Source: CAZMVY01 sp964653435 (GTDB lineage Bacteria; Planctomycetota; Phycisphaerae; UBA1845; PWPN01). Taken from it: a DNA stretch of 64,000 bases. The stretch is taken from contig CAZZFA010000006.1 of assembly GCA_964653435.1 (NCBI GenBank), forward strand, positions 1 to 64,000, read 5' to 3'. The stretch's first letter is position 1. Each line of letters begins with the position of its first letter. A program made the translations under genes and the position numbers. The notes beneath the pieces are model-generated. The model was not told the origin of the DNA. It did no database searches and saw only the letters and a program-made list of their open reading frames with translations. Positions 7,597-15,638 of the stretch are shown here, piece after piece.

Positions 7597-9087
7597 CTAC
7601 CGGAACTTGAGCTTTCGGGCGGCGAAGAGCGTCATGCGCAGCAGGAGCCAGCCGTGGGCGAAGCGGCTGATGTTGGTTTCGCCGTAGGTGCGGGCGCGGT
7701 AACGGACGGGGACCTCGACGATCTTCAGGTCCGCCCTGGCGGCGCCGAAGATCAGGTCGAAATCGCCGAACGGGTCAAAGTCGCCGAAGTAGTGCCGGTT
7801 GGCCGCGATCCGCTCGTAGTCCTTCTTTCGCAGGACCTTGGTGCCGCAGAGCGTGTCGCGGAATCGCTGCTCGAGGATCCACGTGAACGCGAGGCTGAAG
7901 AACCGGTTGCCGAGCTTGTTGAGGAAGCGCATGGCCTGTCGCTCGAGGGGATAGACGAGGCGCGTGCCGTTGATGAACTCGCCCCGGCCCTGCACAAGCG
8001 CGTCGAAGAACTTCGGCAAGTCCTCCGGCGGGACGGTCAGATCGGCGTCGAGGATCATCAGCACGTCGCCTTTGGCCGCCGCGAACCCCTTGCGGACGGC
8101 GTCGCCCTTGCCGCGCCCGTCGCCCTGGTGAATCAGGCGGATGTCCCTGTCCGGGTTGGCGGCGATGACCCGCTCGATCTCGTCGGCCGTGCCGTCGGTG
8201 CTGTTGCCGTCCACGAAGATGATCTCGGTGTGCGTGCCGAGCGCCGGCGTTCGCGCGACGGCCGCCGCGATGTTCCCGCGCTCGTTCCGCGTGGGGATGA
8301 CGACGGAGCAGGAGAAATGTTCCGCGCCCGGCGGCGGGCCGGCCGGCTTGGCCACAAGGAACGTCACCAGCCCCAGGTGGCGCAGCAGCGGCAGGCGCAC
8401 CAGGAAGCGGTTGCACAGCCCCGCCAGCAGCGGGATGCCCAGCGGGCAGAGCAGTTCTGCGCTCTCGCGAATGACCTCGAAGCCGGCCAGCGAGAGCAGA
8501 TTCTCGAGGTCCCAACGGCTGAGCCAGTTCTGCTCGGCGACCTTGCGGCGCAAGCCAAGGGCGGACGCCGCCCGCAGCGCCGGCTCCCACAGGGCGTTGT
8601 AGTAGGCGATGAGCACGCGGCTGTCCGTCGTGGTCACCCGGCGGATGCGATCCAGCACGCGCTGCACATCGGCGAAGGTCCCGATCTCGTTGCAGAGGAC
8701 GGCGTAGTCGAACGTCCCGTCCACCTCGAACGATTCCGGCTCGGCGGCGAGGAACGTCAGGTGGGGGTGTTTCGTGCGGGCGTACTCGACGACGTCTGCC
8801 GCCGGGTCGATGCCCACGCCGCACGCCGGCTTCAGACTCGCGAGCAGATCGCCCGTGCCGCAGCCGACATCCAGCACGCGCGAGCCGGGGGGGACGTGGA
8901 GTTGAAAGAGTCGTTGCAGGGCCGTGTAGTAGAAGCGGCGGCGGCGATGCCAGTATTCCAGTACTTCAGGCGCGGCGTGATGCCGCGCGTAGTGGTCGGC
9001 GAGGCGCTCGCGCTCCGCGGCGGCCCAGTCGGTGGAGGATTCGGCCGCCGCGCGTTCGGTCTGTTCTGCCGGCGTCGTCGTGTCCAA
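7597..9087 (-). CDS. Fused SAM methyltransferase-GT2 glycosyltransferase
   Basis: 496 residues with two domains. Residues about 35-250 are a class I methyltransferase: motif I VLDVGCGTGD at 71-80, then GIDPAADVV and a later AYYNALWEP region. Residues about 258-496 are a GT-A fold family 2 glycosyltransferase of the dolichyl-phosphate mannose/glucose synthase type: SVVIPTRNE, FVDGNSTDGT, a DAD metal site at 347-349, GTKVLRK, and a basic C-terminal helix ending ARKLKFR. The GT2 half probably transfers a sugar to a polyprenyl phosphate. The methyltransferase half may modify the sugar or lipid. The start is TTG 9087 with GGGAG upstream. No stop or frameshift separates the halves. The reaction is inferred from family only. 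Confidence 0.85.
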   Translation of the reverse strand: MDTTTPAEQTERAAAESSTDWAAAERERLADHYARHHAAPEVLEYWHRRRRFYYTALQRLFQLHVPPGSRVLDVGCGTGDLLASLKPACGVGIDPAADVVEYARTKHPHLTFLAAEPESFEVDGTFDYAVLCNEIGTFADVQRVLDRIRRVTTTDSRVLIAYYNALWEPALRAASALGLRRKVAEQNWLSRWDLENLLSLAGFEVIRESAELLCPLGIPLLAGLCNRFLVRLPLLRHLGLVTFLVAKPAGPPPGAEHFSCSVVIPTRNERGNIAAAVARTPALGTHTEIIFVDGNSTDGTADEIERVIAANPDRDIRLIHQGDGRGKGDAVRKGFAAAKGDVLMILDADLTVPPEDLPKFFDALVQGRGEFINGTRLVYPLERQAMRFLNKLGNRFFSLAFTWILEQRFRDTLCGTKVLRKKDYERIAANRHYFGDFDPFGDFDLIFGAARADLKIVEVPVRYRARTYGETNISRFAHGWLLLRMTLFAARKLKFR

Positions 9088-9270
9088 GTGGCTGCTCCCG
9101 GCGTGTCCGGATCCGGGCGGCGAACGCGGTATGGAGGGGATCGGCGGCCCGCGGGCCGCCCGACGTTCATCCCCCGGCGATCCTCAGCGGAGGGCATGGC
9201 CGCCGGCCACGCGAACCGCAAGGGCCTGCCGCGCCCGCCCGGTGGTGCCTCCTTCCATATTCGTTGCCGT

Positions 9271-9780
9271 TCATTCGATCAAGAGCTGTATGCCAACTTT
9301 CTGGCCGTTGGGTTGGAAGCGAAACGTGATCGTGTCGCCGCAACTGTAGCCCTCGCCGATCCGGTATAGGCGCTGTTCGCCGTGGGCGATCTCCTGCCCG
9401 CTGTCCTGATCGATGAACCGCCCGCCGAGCGTGCCCACGACGGTGGCGTTGCCGCAGGCCAGTTCGGTGATGTCCGACTGGTTCGCCGGGATCAATCCCG
9501 TTCCGGCAAAGCCGAGGTTGCCGACGATTCGCTTCTCCGGCACGAAGAGTTCGGTAGCCGGGTCGGTCACCGGCGTGGCGGAGGCGTAGAACTGCACATC
9601 GACGGCGTACGCGCTGCTGCCGTTGGCGAAGCGCATGACGACCGTTGAGGGCGGGGGTGGCGGCTCGACGGGTTCATCGGTCCCGCCGGCCGGCACCCGC
9701 ACGGCGCAGGTCTGCCCCAGACACAGGGGAACGCACAACAGCACAAACAGGGTCAGCCGTCTGCGGATTGGTTTGTTCAT
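9271..9780 (-). CDS. Small exported protein, unknown function
   Basis: 169 residues from ATG 9780, which has an excellent GGAGGT site. The N-terminal signal is clear: MNKPIRRR followed by LTLFVLLCVPLCLG. A Cys follows at LGQTC, which is a poor lipobox, so it may be secreted rather than lipidated. After a Pro-rich linker comes a small beta-rich domain with paired cysteines (ELACGN and GYSCGD) that could form a disulfide. No family is recognised. It sits 183 nt upstream of the methyltransferase-GT2 gene on the same strand. Confidence 0.6.
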   Translation of the reverse strand: MNKPIRRRLTLFVLLCVPLCLGQTCAVRVPAGGTDEPVEPPPPPSTVVMRFANGSSAYAVDVQFYASATPVTDPATELFVPEKRIVGNLGFAGTGLIPANQSDITELACGNATVVGTLGGRFIDQDSGQEIAHGEQRLYRIGEGYSCGDTITFRFQPNGQKVGIQLLIE

Positions 9781-10178
9781 GGTTCGACCTCCGATCCGGA
9801 TCATACATCAAGGCGGACGAAACCGCACCACATGCATTTATCGCCCGATTCAGGCGCCCGGCTGGAGCGGGTTTGCCGGCGAGCGGCCCCGAGGGCGGCA
9901 ATCGGAGGGTGCCTCGCGGCGTGCGGGTGTCCGGTATTCCCGGGCGCGGGCTTCACGGCGGACTTTCATCGCCTGCCGGTGCCGGTCTTGCAGGCCTGAC
10001 AAGACATTGTGCCCGTCGCAAGCCCGAGCCGTCGGAAGGGGGTCTGGAGGGACATACGCAGGTGCGCCAGGCATGGATCCCCCTGTCGAGCCTGCCTTGT
10101 CGCAAAAGCGGCCTCTCCCTTTGCCGGCGGGGTTGCCGCGTGTTCCGGGGGGAGGCGGTCGATGGTTTGCCGCATCCG
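9781..10178. other. Intergenic region
   Basis: 398 bases between the small exported protein and rimO. Open frames here are Arg/Pro/Ser-rich shadows. No RNA gene, repeat or clear promoter is seen. Confidence 0.35.
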
Positions 10179-11570
10179 TCAGCGGCTTGTCAGGACAGGG
10201 AGGCGGACTTCGACGGGGCGGGCAATCAGATCGTAATCGCGGGTGCCGGAGCATCGGACTCGAACAAAGTCGCCGGGGCCGAAGTCAGCGCCCTCGACGA
10301 ATGTTACGCTATCGACCTCCGGGGCCTGGCCGGCGTGCCGGGCGCGCTGGAGGGGGCCGGTCTTCCCGGCGGCGGGCGCCGACTCGATCAGGACCTCGAA
10401 GGTCCGGCCCACCTGCTCGGCCGCTTTGGCAAAGGCGATTTCCTGCTGTACCGCCATAAGGAGGTCGGCGCGCTCGCGTTTTACGGCCTCCGGCACCTGA
10501 CCCTTCATGCGCCCGGCGGGCGTGTCGGGCTCCCGGGAGTACGCGAAGACGCCCAGGGCATCGAAGCGGACCTCACGGACGAACGCAAGAAGCTCCTCGA
10601 ACTCCACGTCGGTTTCGCCGGGGAAACCGGTGATGAACGTCGTTCGGATGGCGATACCCGGGATACGGGTCCGCAGGGCCGTCAGGAGCGCTTCGGTCTG
10701 CCGGCGGGTCACGCGGCGGTGCATTGCTCGGAGGATGCGGTCGTTGATGTGCTGCAGGGGTAGATCGACGTACTTGACCACGTGTTCGCACTCCGCGATC
10801 GCGTCGATGATGCGGTCGGTGAATACCGAGGGATACGCGTACATCAGCCGGATCCACCGGACGCCTGCCAGACTGTTGAGTCTGCGGAGCAGTCCCGCCA
10901 GGCCGTCCTCGTAGCCGATGTCCTCGCCGTAGCTGGTCGTGTCCTGACCGATCAGGTTCAATTCCACGGCTCCGTCCGCGATCAGCTCGCGGGCCTCGGC
11001 CAGGACGATCTCGGGCGGTTTGCCATGCATCGGCCCGCGGATCGCGGGGATGGTGCAGAACGTACATCGCTGGCTGCACCCCTCGCTGATGCGGAGGTAG
11101 GCGTACGGCCGGGGCGTCAGCCGCAGGCGTGCCGTGTCGAGTGCGACGTAGGGGTGGTAGTCGCCGAGGTACAGGTCGGGCGCGGGGCGCGGTCCTGCTT
11201 TGCGTGGCGGCGGAGCGGCCAGAACGGCCCGGGCGATGTCATCGCGGTTGTGCACGCCGACAAGGGCGTCGATCTGCGGGAAGGTTTCCAGCAGCGCCGT
11301 CCCGTCTCGCTGCACAAGGCAGCCGGCGACGACGATGCGCCGGCAGCGGCCCCGTCGTTTGCGGCGGATCGCCTCGCGGATGACCTGGTGGGCTTCCTCT
11401 CGCGAGGCCTCCAGGAAGCCGCAGGTGTTGATGACGATCACCTCGGCGTCGGCCTCGTCGGCGGTGATGACCGCGCCGGCTTCGGCGAGCTGGCCGAGCA
11501 TCCGCTCGGAATCCACGAGGTTCTTGGCACACCCCAGCGCGACAAATGCAACCTTCACGGCAGCGGTCAT
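10179..11570 (-). CDS. rimO: Ribosomal protein S12 methylthiotransferase RimO
   Basis: 463 residues. The N-terminal UPF0004 domain starts FVALGCAKNLVDSE, with Cys14 first of its cluster, followed by INTCGFL and AGCLVQR Cys residues. The radical-SAM domain carries the C-x3-C-x2-C motif CSQRCTFC after YLRISEG. Strings such as LNLIGQDTTSYGED and YVDLPLQHI are highly characteristic of RimO/MiaB. A C-terminal TRAM-like domain follows (GRTFEVLIES to the end). The ALGCAKN/LVDSE opening separates RimO from MiaB. It methylthiolates a conserved Asp of ribosomal protein S12 using two Fe-S clusters. ATG 11570 has an AGAGGG site. A GTG 18 nt upstream is less likely. It follows the GH88 gene on the same strand with a gap of about 70 nt. 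Confidence 0.93.
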   Translation of the reverse strand: MTAAVKVAFVALGCAKNLVDSERMLGQLAEAGAVITADEADAEVIVINTCGFLEASREEAHQVIREAIRRKRRGRCRRIVVAGCLVQRDGTALLETFPQIDALVGVHNRDDIARAVLAAPPPRKAGPRPAPDLYLGDYHPYVALDTARLRLTPRPYAYLRISEGCSQRCTFCTIPAIRGPMHGKPPEIVLAEARELIADGAVELNLIGQDTTSYGEDIGYEDGLAGLLRRLNSLAGVRWIRLMYAYPSVFTDRIIDAIAECEHVVKYVDLPLQHINDRILRAMHRRVTRRQTEALLTALRTRIPGIAIRTTFITGFPGETDVEFEELLAFVREVRFDALGVFAYSREPDTPAGRMKGQVPEAVKRERADLLMAVQQEIAFAKAAEQVGRTFEVLIESAPAAGKTGPLQRARHAGQAPEVDSVTFVEGADFGPGDFVRVRCSGTRDYDLIARPVEVRLPVLTSR

Positions 11571-11643
11571 AGACACCCTCTGCGGCACCCAAACCCCTGA
11601 TTGTAGCCGCCGGGTTCGGCCCGACCAAGCGAGGTTTCGATGA

Positions 11644-12831
11644 TTACGCTTTCGGTCTTGTCGGGTCGAAGCCCCGGTCGAACAGCGTCAGCGCGCGGTG
11701 GAGGGCGTCGCAGAAGAAGAAGTCGCCCCACATCACGGACTCGTCGACTCCGAGCTTCTTGTGGATGTGATAGACGCCGTGGCGGAGGATTCCTTCCCAA
11801 TCCGGATCGCCGGCGGGGAGATACGTATCGTTGCACAAGGCCCCCAGCAGCATCATGGCGAAGACGCGGAGGTTTCTCGCGCTGTCGGCGGCGGCCGGAC
11901 CGCTCTTGTCCATGGCGTCGGCCAGTTCAAACAACCCCGCGGAGGCGATCGCGCCGGCGGAGCTGTCCTTGAGGGCCTGCTCCTCGCGCGGTGCATCGAA
12001 GTCCCACGGCGGCACGAGGTCGCCGACGAGGTGCTGACTGAGATAGGCGGAGCATCGCAGGGCCGTGTCCGCCCAGACAAGGTCATCGGAGAGCCTGGCG
12101 CATGTGGCAAAGCCGTACAACGCCCAGGCGAGGCCGCGCGACCAGCAGGAATCGCCGCGGTATCCCTGGTGGGTGCTCTGGCGGAGGAACTCGCCCGTGT
12201 CCGTGTCGAAAACGCCCTCGTGAGCGGTCGAGCCGTCGCCGCGGACGAGGTATCGCCGCGTCGTCTCGCAGTGCCGGGAAGCGACGTTCAAGAGGGCGCC
12301 GTCCCCGGCCGCGTCCGCCGCGTACCAGATGATCGGCACGTTCATCATAATGTCGATGAAGCAGGATTGCGGCCCGATGAAGGAACAGAGGTAGGAGCCT
12401 TTTTCCCGGAAACGTGTTGCCAGCGTGCGGCCGGCGTGAACGACGACGTCCCGCAGGGCCTCATCGGGCCGGCCGTCGCGGACCGTTGCGTCGTACCAGC
12501 GGCGATACGTGCCGTGGTAGAAGAGGAACCCGAGGTCGTGGACGCTTCGATCATCCTTGCGCGGTTCGACGAGACGGCTGTAGTGCTCGGCCCGTTCCCG
12601 CCACAGCCGCTCGCCCGTGCGTTCGTAGAAGATCCACATCATGCCGGGCAGGAAGCCCTCACACCAGTTGGTCCAGGTCTCGCCGGCATGTTTCCACTTT
12701 CCGCCGACCGTGTACATCGGAAAGTAGTCCGGGTGGCTTTGCACAAGGCGGTCGACCTGGTGCTGGGCGAAATCGAAGACGGCGCAGAGATGATCCTTCA
12801 TCGCGGCTACGGGGGCGGGCTTCTCGGCCAT
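11644..12831 (-). CDS. GH88 unsaturated glucuronyl hydrolase family protein
   Basis: 395 residues with an (alpha/alpha)6-barrel pattern. The family's two catalytic-region aspartates are in place: Asp99 in HDLGF and Asp160 in CFIDIMMN. Other hallmarks are WTNWCEGFLPG, QGYRGDSCWSRG and a late GDFFF. Family 88 enzymes remove 4,5-unsaturated uronates from oligosaccharides released by polysaccharide lyases. There is no signal peptide, so it is probably cytoplasmic, acting after uptake. ATG 12831 has GAGG nine bases upstream. The longer frame to 12954 is rejected because its extra residues lack family similarity. It is divergent from the BFD-like gene. Other polysaccharide genes in the window (sulfatase, esterases) fit but are not adjacent. 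Confidence 0.9.
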   Translation of the reverse strand: MAEKPAPVAAMKDHLCAVFDFAQHQVDRLVQSHPDYFPMYTVGGKWKHAGETWTNWCEGFLPGMMWIFYERTGERLWRERAEHYSRLVEPRKDDRSVHDLGFLFYHGTYRRWYDATVRDGRPDEALRDVVVHAGRTLATRFREKGSYLCSFIGPQSCFIDIMMNVPIIWYAADAAGDGALLNVASRHCETTRRYLVRGDGSTAHEGVFDTDTGEFLRQSTHQGYRGDSCWSRGLAWALYGFATCARLSDDLVWADTALRCSAYLSQHLVGDLVPPWDFDAPREEQALKDSSAGAIASAGLFELADAMDKSGPAAADSARNLRVFAMMLLGALCNDTYLPAGDPDWEGILRHGVYHIHKKLGVDESVMWGDFFFCDALHRALTLFDRGFDPTRPKA

Positions 12832-12930
12832 GGTCTTGTTCCTCGACGGTAAGACGCCGTTTCGAGCCTCGGGGGCATCGTACAGCCGTCCTGCGCGGGG
12901 GACAACCGCAGGCAATCTGCAAGGCGGGCC

Positions 12931-12959
12931 GTGCGAAGGGGCGGCGACGCGCATAGAAT
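12931..12959 (+). promoter_or_regulatory. Candidate promoter giving a leaderless BFD-like mRNA
   Basis: TAGAAT at 12954-12959 (5/6 to the -10 consensus) ends six bases before the ATG, so transcription would start at or next to the A of the start codon. A weak GTGCGA lies at the -35 distance. No Shine-Dalgarno sequence precedes the ATG. Confidence 0.35.
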
Positions 12960-12965
12960 AACGTC

Positions 12966-13238
12966 ATGGGGCCGGACGACCGGATCTGTTATTGCTACGA
13001 CGTATCGTTCCGCAAGCTGTGGAACTTCGCCGTTGCGAAGCGCCCCAGGTGTGCCTCGCAGATGTCCGAGTGCCTCGGCGCGGGCACGGGGTGCGGGTGG
13101 TGCATCCCGACGCTCAAACGGATCTTTGAGGCCGCCCGGCAGGGGGCCGAGCCGGCGGACCTCGGTCTGACGCCCGAGGAGTACGAGCGGGCGCGAAGGG
13201 CCTATCTCGACGCGGGCGAACCCAGACACGAGTTCTGA
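12966..13238 (+). CDS. BFD-like [2Fe-2S]-binding protein
   Basis: 90 residues. Four cysteines are spaced as C-x-C (8 and 10), 32 residues, then C-x-x-C (43 and 46, GCGWC), which is the pattern of the BFD [2Fe-2S] fold of bacterioferritin-associated ferredoxin and nitrite-reductase domains. Bfd itself is about 64 aa. Here the C-terminal tail is longer and acidic-basic. It may pass electrons for iron release or serve another redox enzyme. No bacterioferritin gene is visible. The ATG has no ribosome site, and a TAGAAT box ends six bases upstream, so the mRNA could be leaderless. It is divergent from the GH88 gene. Confidence 0.75.
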   Translation: MGPDDRICYCYDVSFRKLWNFAVAKRPRCASQMSECLGAGTGCGWCIPTLKRIFEAARQGAEPADLGLTPEEYERARRAYLDAGEPRHEF

Positions 13239-13551
13239 TCGCGCCGGCCGGATCGGGCGGCGAAGCGCCGGCCGACATGTTGTGGTGCGTCGGAAGACCG
13301 GCGGACGCACGCGCCGCCGTCGCACATGAATGCCGGCGGCCCGATCGGCCGTCCTGCCGCAAGAGGGGGCGTCCAGCCGCAGTGAATGCGAGTAACCGAC
13401 AGTTTCCACGAACGCTTCGCAGAACCCGATACGTGTCCGGACCGTAAAACCTTGCAAACTGCGCGAAGGTGCCGTTAGATTGCCGGATTCGGCGGGCGCC
13501 GCGGGGGGCAGTCCGCCGCGACACGGGCAGAAGATCGCGAAAGGCAGGACC
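13239..13551. other. Intergenic region upstream of the MoxR/Bat cluster
   Basis: 313 bases. The right half is less G+C-rich and carries the promoter-like pair listed separately. No other gene or repeat is seen. Confidence 0.4.
13452..13481 (+). promoter_or_regulatory. Candidate sigma-70 promoter of the MoxR/Bat cluster
   Basis: TTGCAA at 13452-13457 and TAGATT at 13476-13481 are separated by 18 bases, about 70 bases before the moxR ATG. Each box matches 4/6 of consensus. Position and the lower G+C around it are the main support. Confidence 0.35.
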
Positions 13552-14544
13552 ATGGCCACGGACGTAAAGAAGATTGGAGAGATGGTGGCGGCCGAGAGCG
13601 CGCCCATCCGGCGGCTCCTGGACGAAGTCGGCAAGGTCATCGTCGGACAGCGGTACATGGTGGAGCGCCTGGTGATCGGGCTGCTCTCGAACGGGCACGT
13701 GCTGCTCGAGGGGGTACCGGGGCTGGCCAAGAGTCTGACGGTTACCACACTTTCGCGGGCGATTCAGGCGAAGGCCCGGCGGATCCAGTTCACGCCCGAC
13801 CTGCTGCCGGCCGACCTGATCGGCACGCAGATCTACAATCAGCGGACGGGGGAGTTCACCGTTCGCAAGGGGCCGATCTTCGCGAACATCATCCTGGCGG
13901 ATGAGGTGAACCGGGCGCCGGCAAAGGTGCAGTCGGCGCTGCTCGAGGCGATGCAGGAGCGGCAGGTGTCGATCGGCGAGGAGACCTTCCGCCTGGAGGA
14001 GCCGTTCCTCGTTCTGGCGACGCAGAATCCGCTCGAACAGGAGGGCACGTACCCGCTGCCGGAGGCGCAGGTGGACCGGTTCCTGCTCAAGCTGAAGATC
14101 GACTACCCGAGCAAGACCGAGGAACGCACAATCGTGGACCGCATGGCCGTCACCCGGGTGGACGGCGAGGTGACGCCGGTCATCACGCCGGCGGACATCC
14201 TGCGGCTTCGCGGGATCGTGGATGAGATCTACGTCGACGACAAGATCCGCGACTACATCATCGAGCTGGTCTTCACCACGCGGGATCCGAAGGCCCACGG
14301 CCTGCCCGAGCTGGCCAACCTGATCGAGTACGGCGCCTCGCCGCGGGCGTCGATCGCGCTGACGCTGGCATCGAAGGCCCACGCCTTCATGCAGGGCCGG
14401 GGCTACGTGACGCCGCAGGACGTGAAGTCGGTCGGGATGGATGTGCTGCGTCACCGGGTGATCCTCAGCTACGAGGCCGAGGCCGAGGAGATGGGGCCGG
14501 AGGACGTGCTGCAGAAGGTGTTTGACTCCACGAGAGTGCCTTGA
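13552..14544 (+). CDS. MoxR-family AAA+ ATPase
   Basis: 330 residues from ATG 13552, which follows AGGA. Motifs in order: GKVIVGQ, Walker A GVPGLAKS, the MoxR signature FTPDLLPADLIG, Walker B IILADEVNRAP, sensor 1 ATQNP, and PLPEAQVDRF. The C-terminal helical lid includes ASPRASIAL. MoxR ATPases act as chaperone-like partners of VWA-domain proteins, often for metal insertion or envelope stress resistance. Here it heads a co-directional cluster with a DUF58 protein and two VWA membrane proteins. It is probably cytoplasmic, working at the membrane with BatA/BatB. A longer frame begins at 13480, but the extra 24 residues lack similarity. Confidence 0.93.
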   Translation: MATDVKKIGEMVAAESAPIRRLLDEVGKVIVGQRYMVERLVIGLLSNGHVLLEGVPGLAKSLTVTTLSRAIQAKARRIQFTPDLLPADLIGTQIYNQRTGEFTVRKGPIFANIILADEVNRAPAKVQSALLEAMQERQVSIGEETFRLEEPFLVLATQNPLEQEGTYPLPEAQVDRFLLKLKIDYPSKTEERTIVDRMAVTRVDGEVTPVITPADILRLRGIVDEIYVDDKIRDYIIELVFTTRDPKAHGLPELANLIEYGASPRASIALTLASKAHAFMQGRGYVTPQDVKSVGMDVLRHRVILSYEAEAEEMGPEDVLQKVFDSTRVP

Positions 14545-14658
14545 TCACGGATTCCGGGTTCCCCGGTGGTCGGTTGCCCGGCTACTCCGGGCCCGGCGCC
14601 AGGGCTGAGCAACCGGCCGCATGAGCAACCCGGCGACGGACTGACGGATCGCGTACGC

Positions 14659-15564
14659 ATGGTCACGCGGCAAGCGGATTCTGAGAAAACCCGCGAACTG
14701 CTCCGCAAGGTGCGGCGGATCCAGGTCCGCACGGACCGGATGGTCAACGACGTGGTCGTCGGCGAGTACCGGTCCGTCTTCAAGGGCCGGGGCATGGAGT
14801 TCGAGGAGGTCCGCGAGTACATCCCCGGCGACGACATCCGCACGATCGACTGGAACGTCACCGCGCGCACGAGCACGGCCCACGTGAAGCGCTACGTCGA
14901 AGAGCGCGAGATGACGGCGATTCTGCTGGTGGACATGAGCCTCTCGGGCCGCTTCGGCAGCACGCAGCGGCTCAAGATCGATCTGGCCACCGAGATCAGC
15001 GCGGTGCTGGCCTTCTCGGCGATCAAGAATAACGACAAGATCGGCCTGCTGCTCTTCACGGACCATGTGGAGATGTACATTCCCGCCAAGAAGGGCAAGC
15101 GGCACGTGCTCCGGGTGATCCGCGAGCTGCTCAGTTTCCGGCCCGTCGCCGGCGGAACGAACGTCGCCCAGGCGCTCGAGTTTCTGAACAAGGTGCTGAA
15201 ACGCAAGGCGGTGGTGTTCCTGGTTTCGGACTTCATCGACAGGGGTTTCGAGCGGGACCTCGCGCTGACCAAGAGCCGCCACGACCTGATCCCCGTGCGG
15301 ATCTCGGACCCGCGCGAAACGATGCTGCCCGATGTGGGCCTCATCGAACTGGAGGATGCCGAGACCGGCGAACGCGTCCTCGTGGACACCCGCCGGCGGA
15401 AGATCCGCGATGCGTTCGCACGGCAGGGCCACGAGCAGACGGAGAGTCTGACGGGCCTGCTGCGATCCATGGGCATGGATACGCTGGAGGTGTCCACCGA
15501 CCGGCCGTACATGAAAGACCTGTTGGGCTTTTTCCGCCGTCGCGAGCGGCGATTGAAGCATTGA
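14659..15564 (+). CDS. DUF58 domain protein (MoxR-associated)
   Basis: 301 residues. The N-terminal segment YRSVFKGRGMEFEEVREY followed by PGDDIRTIDWNVTART is the DUF58 signature. The C-terminal half is VWA-like: LLVDMSLSGRFG (D-x-S-x-S), GGTNVAQAL, and VVFLVSDFIDRG. There are no transmembrane helices, unlike some DUF58 proteins, so it is probably cytoplasmic or peripheral. It follows moxR directly, the standard pairing. ATG 14659 has only a weak ribosome site. The open frame extends to 14566, but the added residues are Pro/Gly-rich. Confidence 0.9.
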   Translation: MVTRQADSEKTRELLRKVRRIQVRTDRMVNDVVVGEYRSVFKGRGMEFEEVREYIPGDDIRTIDWNVTARTSTAHVKRYVEEREMTAILLVDMSLSGRFGSTQRLKIDLATEISAVLAFSAIKNNDKIGLLLFTDHVEMYIPAKKGKRHVLRVIRELLSFRPVAGGTNVAQALEFLNKVLKRKAVVFLVSDFIDRGFERDLALTKSRHDLIPVRISDPRETMLPDVGLIELEDAETGERVLVDTRRRKIRDAFARQGHEQTESLTGLLRSMGMDTLEVSTDRPYMKDLLGFFRRRERRLKH

Positions 15565-15638
15565 TCGGGGAGGCGACGGAGCGACGGCGGGATGCATCGG
15601 CGAAGGAATGAGCGAGAAGACAGCGAAGGGACGATGTC

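Noticed and set aside
7540..9369. Plus-strand open frame of 609 codons opposite the MTase-GT2 fusion
   Set aside because: Shadow of a gene with clear catalytic motifs. Its composition (Gln/Arg/Asp-rich) is not protein-like.
9781..10178. Possible small gene or pseudogene in the gap before rimO
   Set aside because: Frames contain short LQTPFRRLG- and CRKSGLSL-like strings, but no start with a ribosome site and no consistent family signal.
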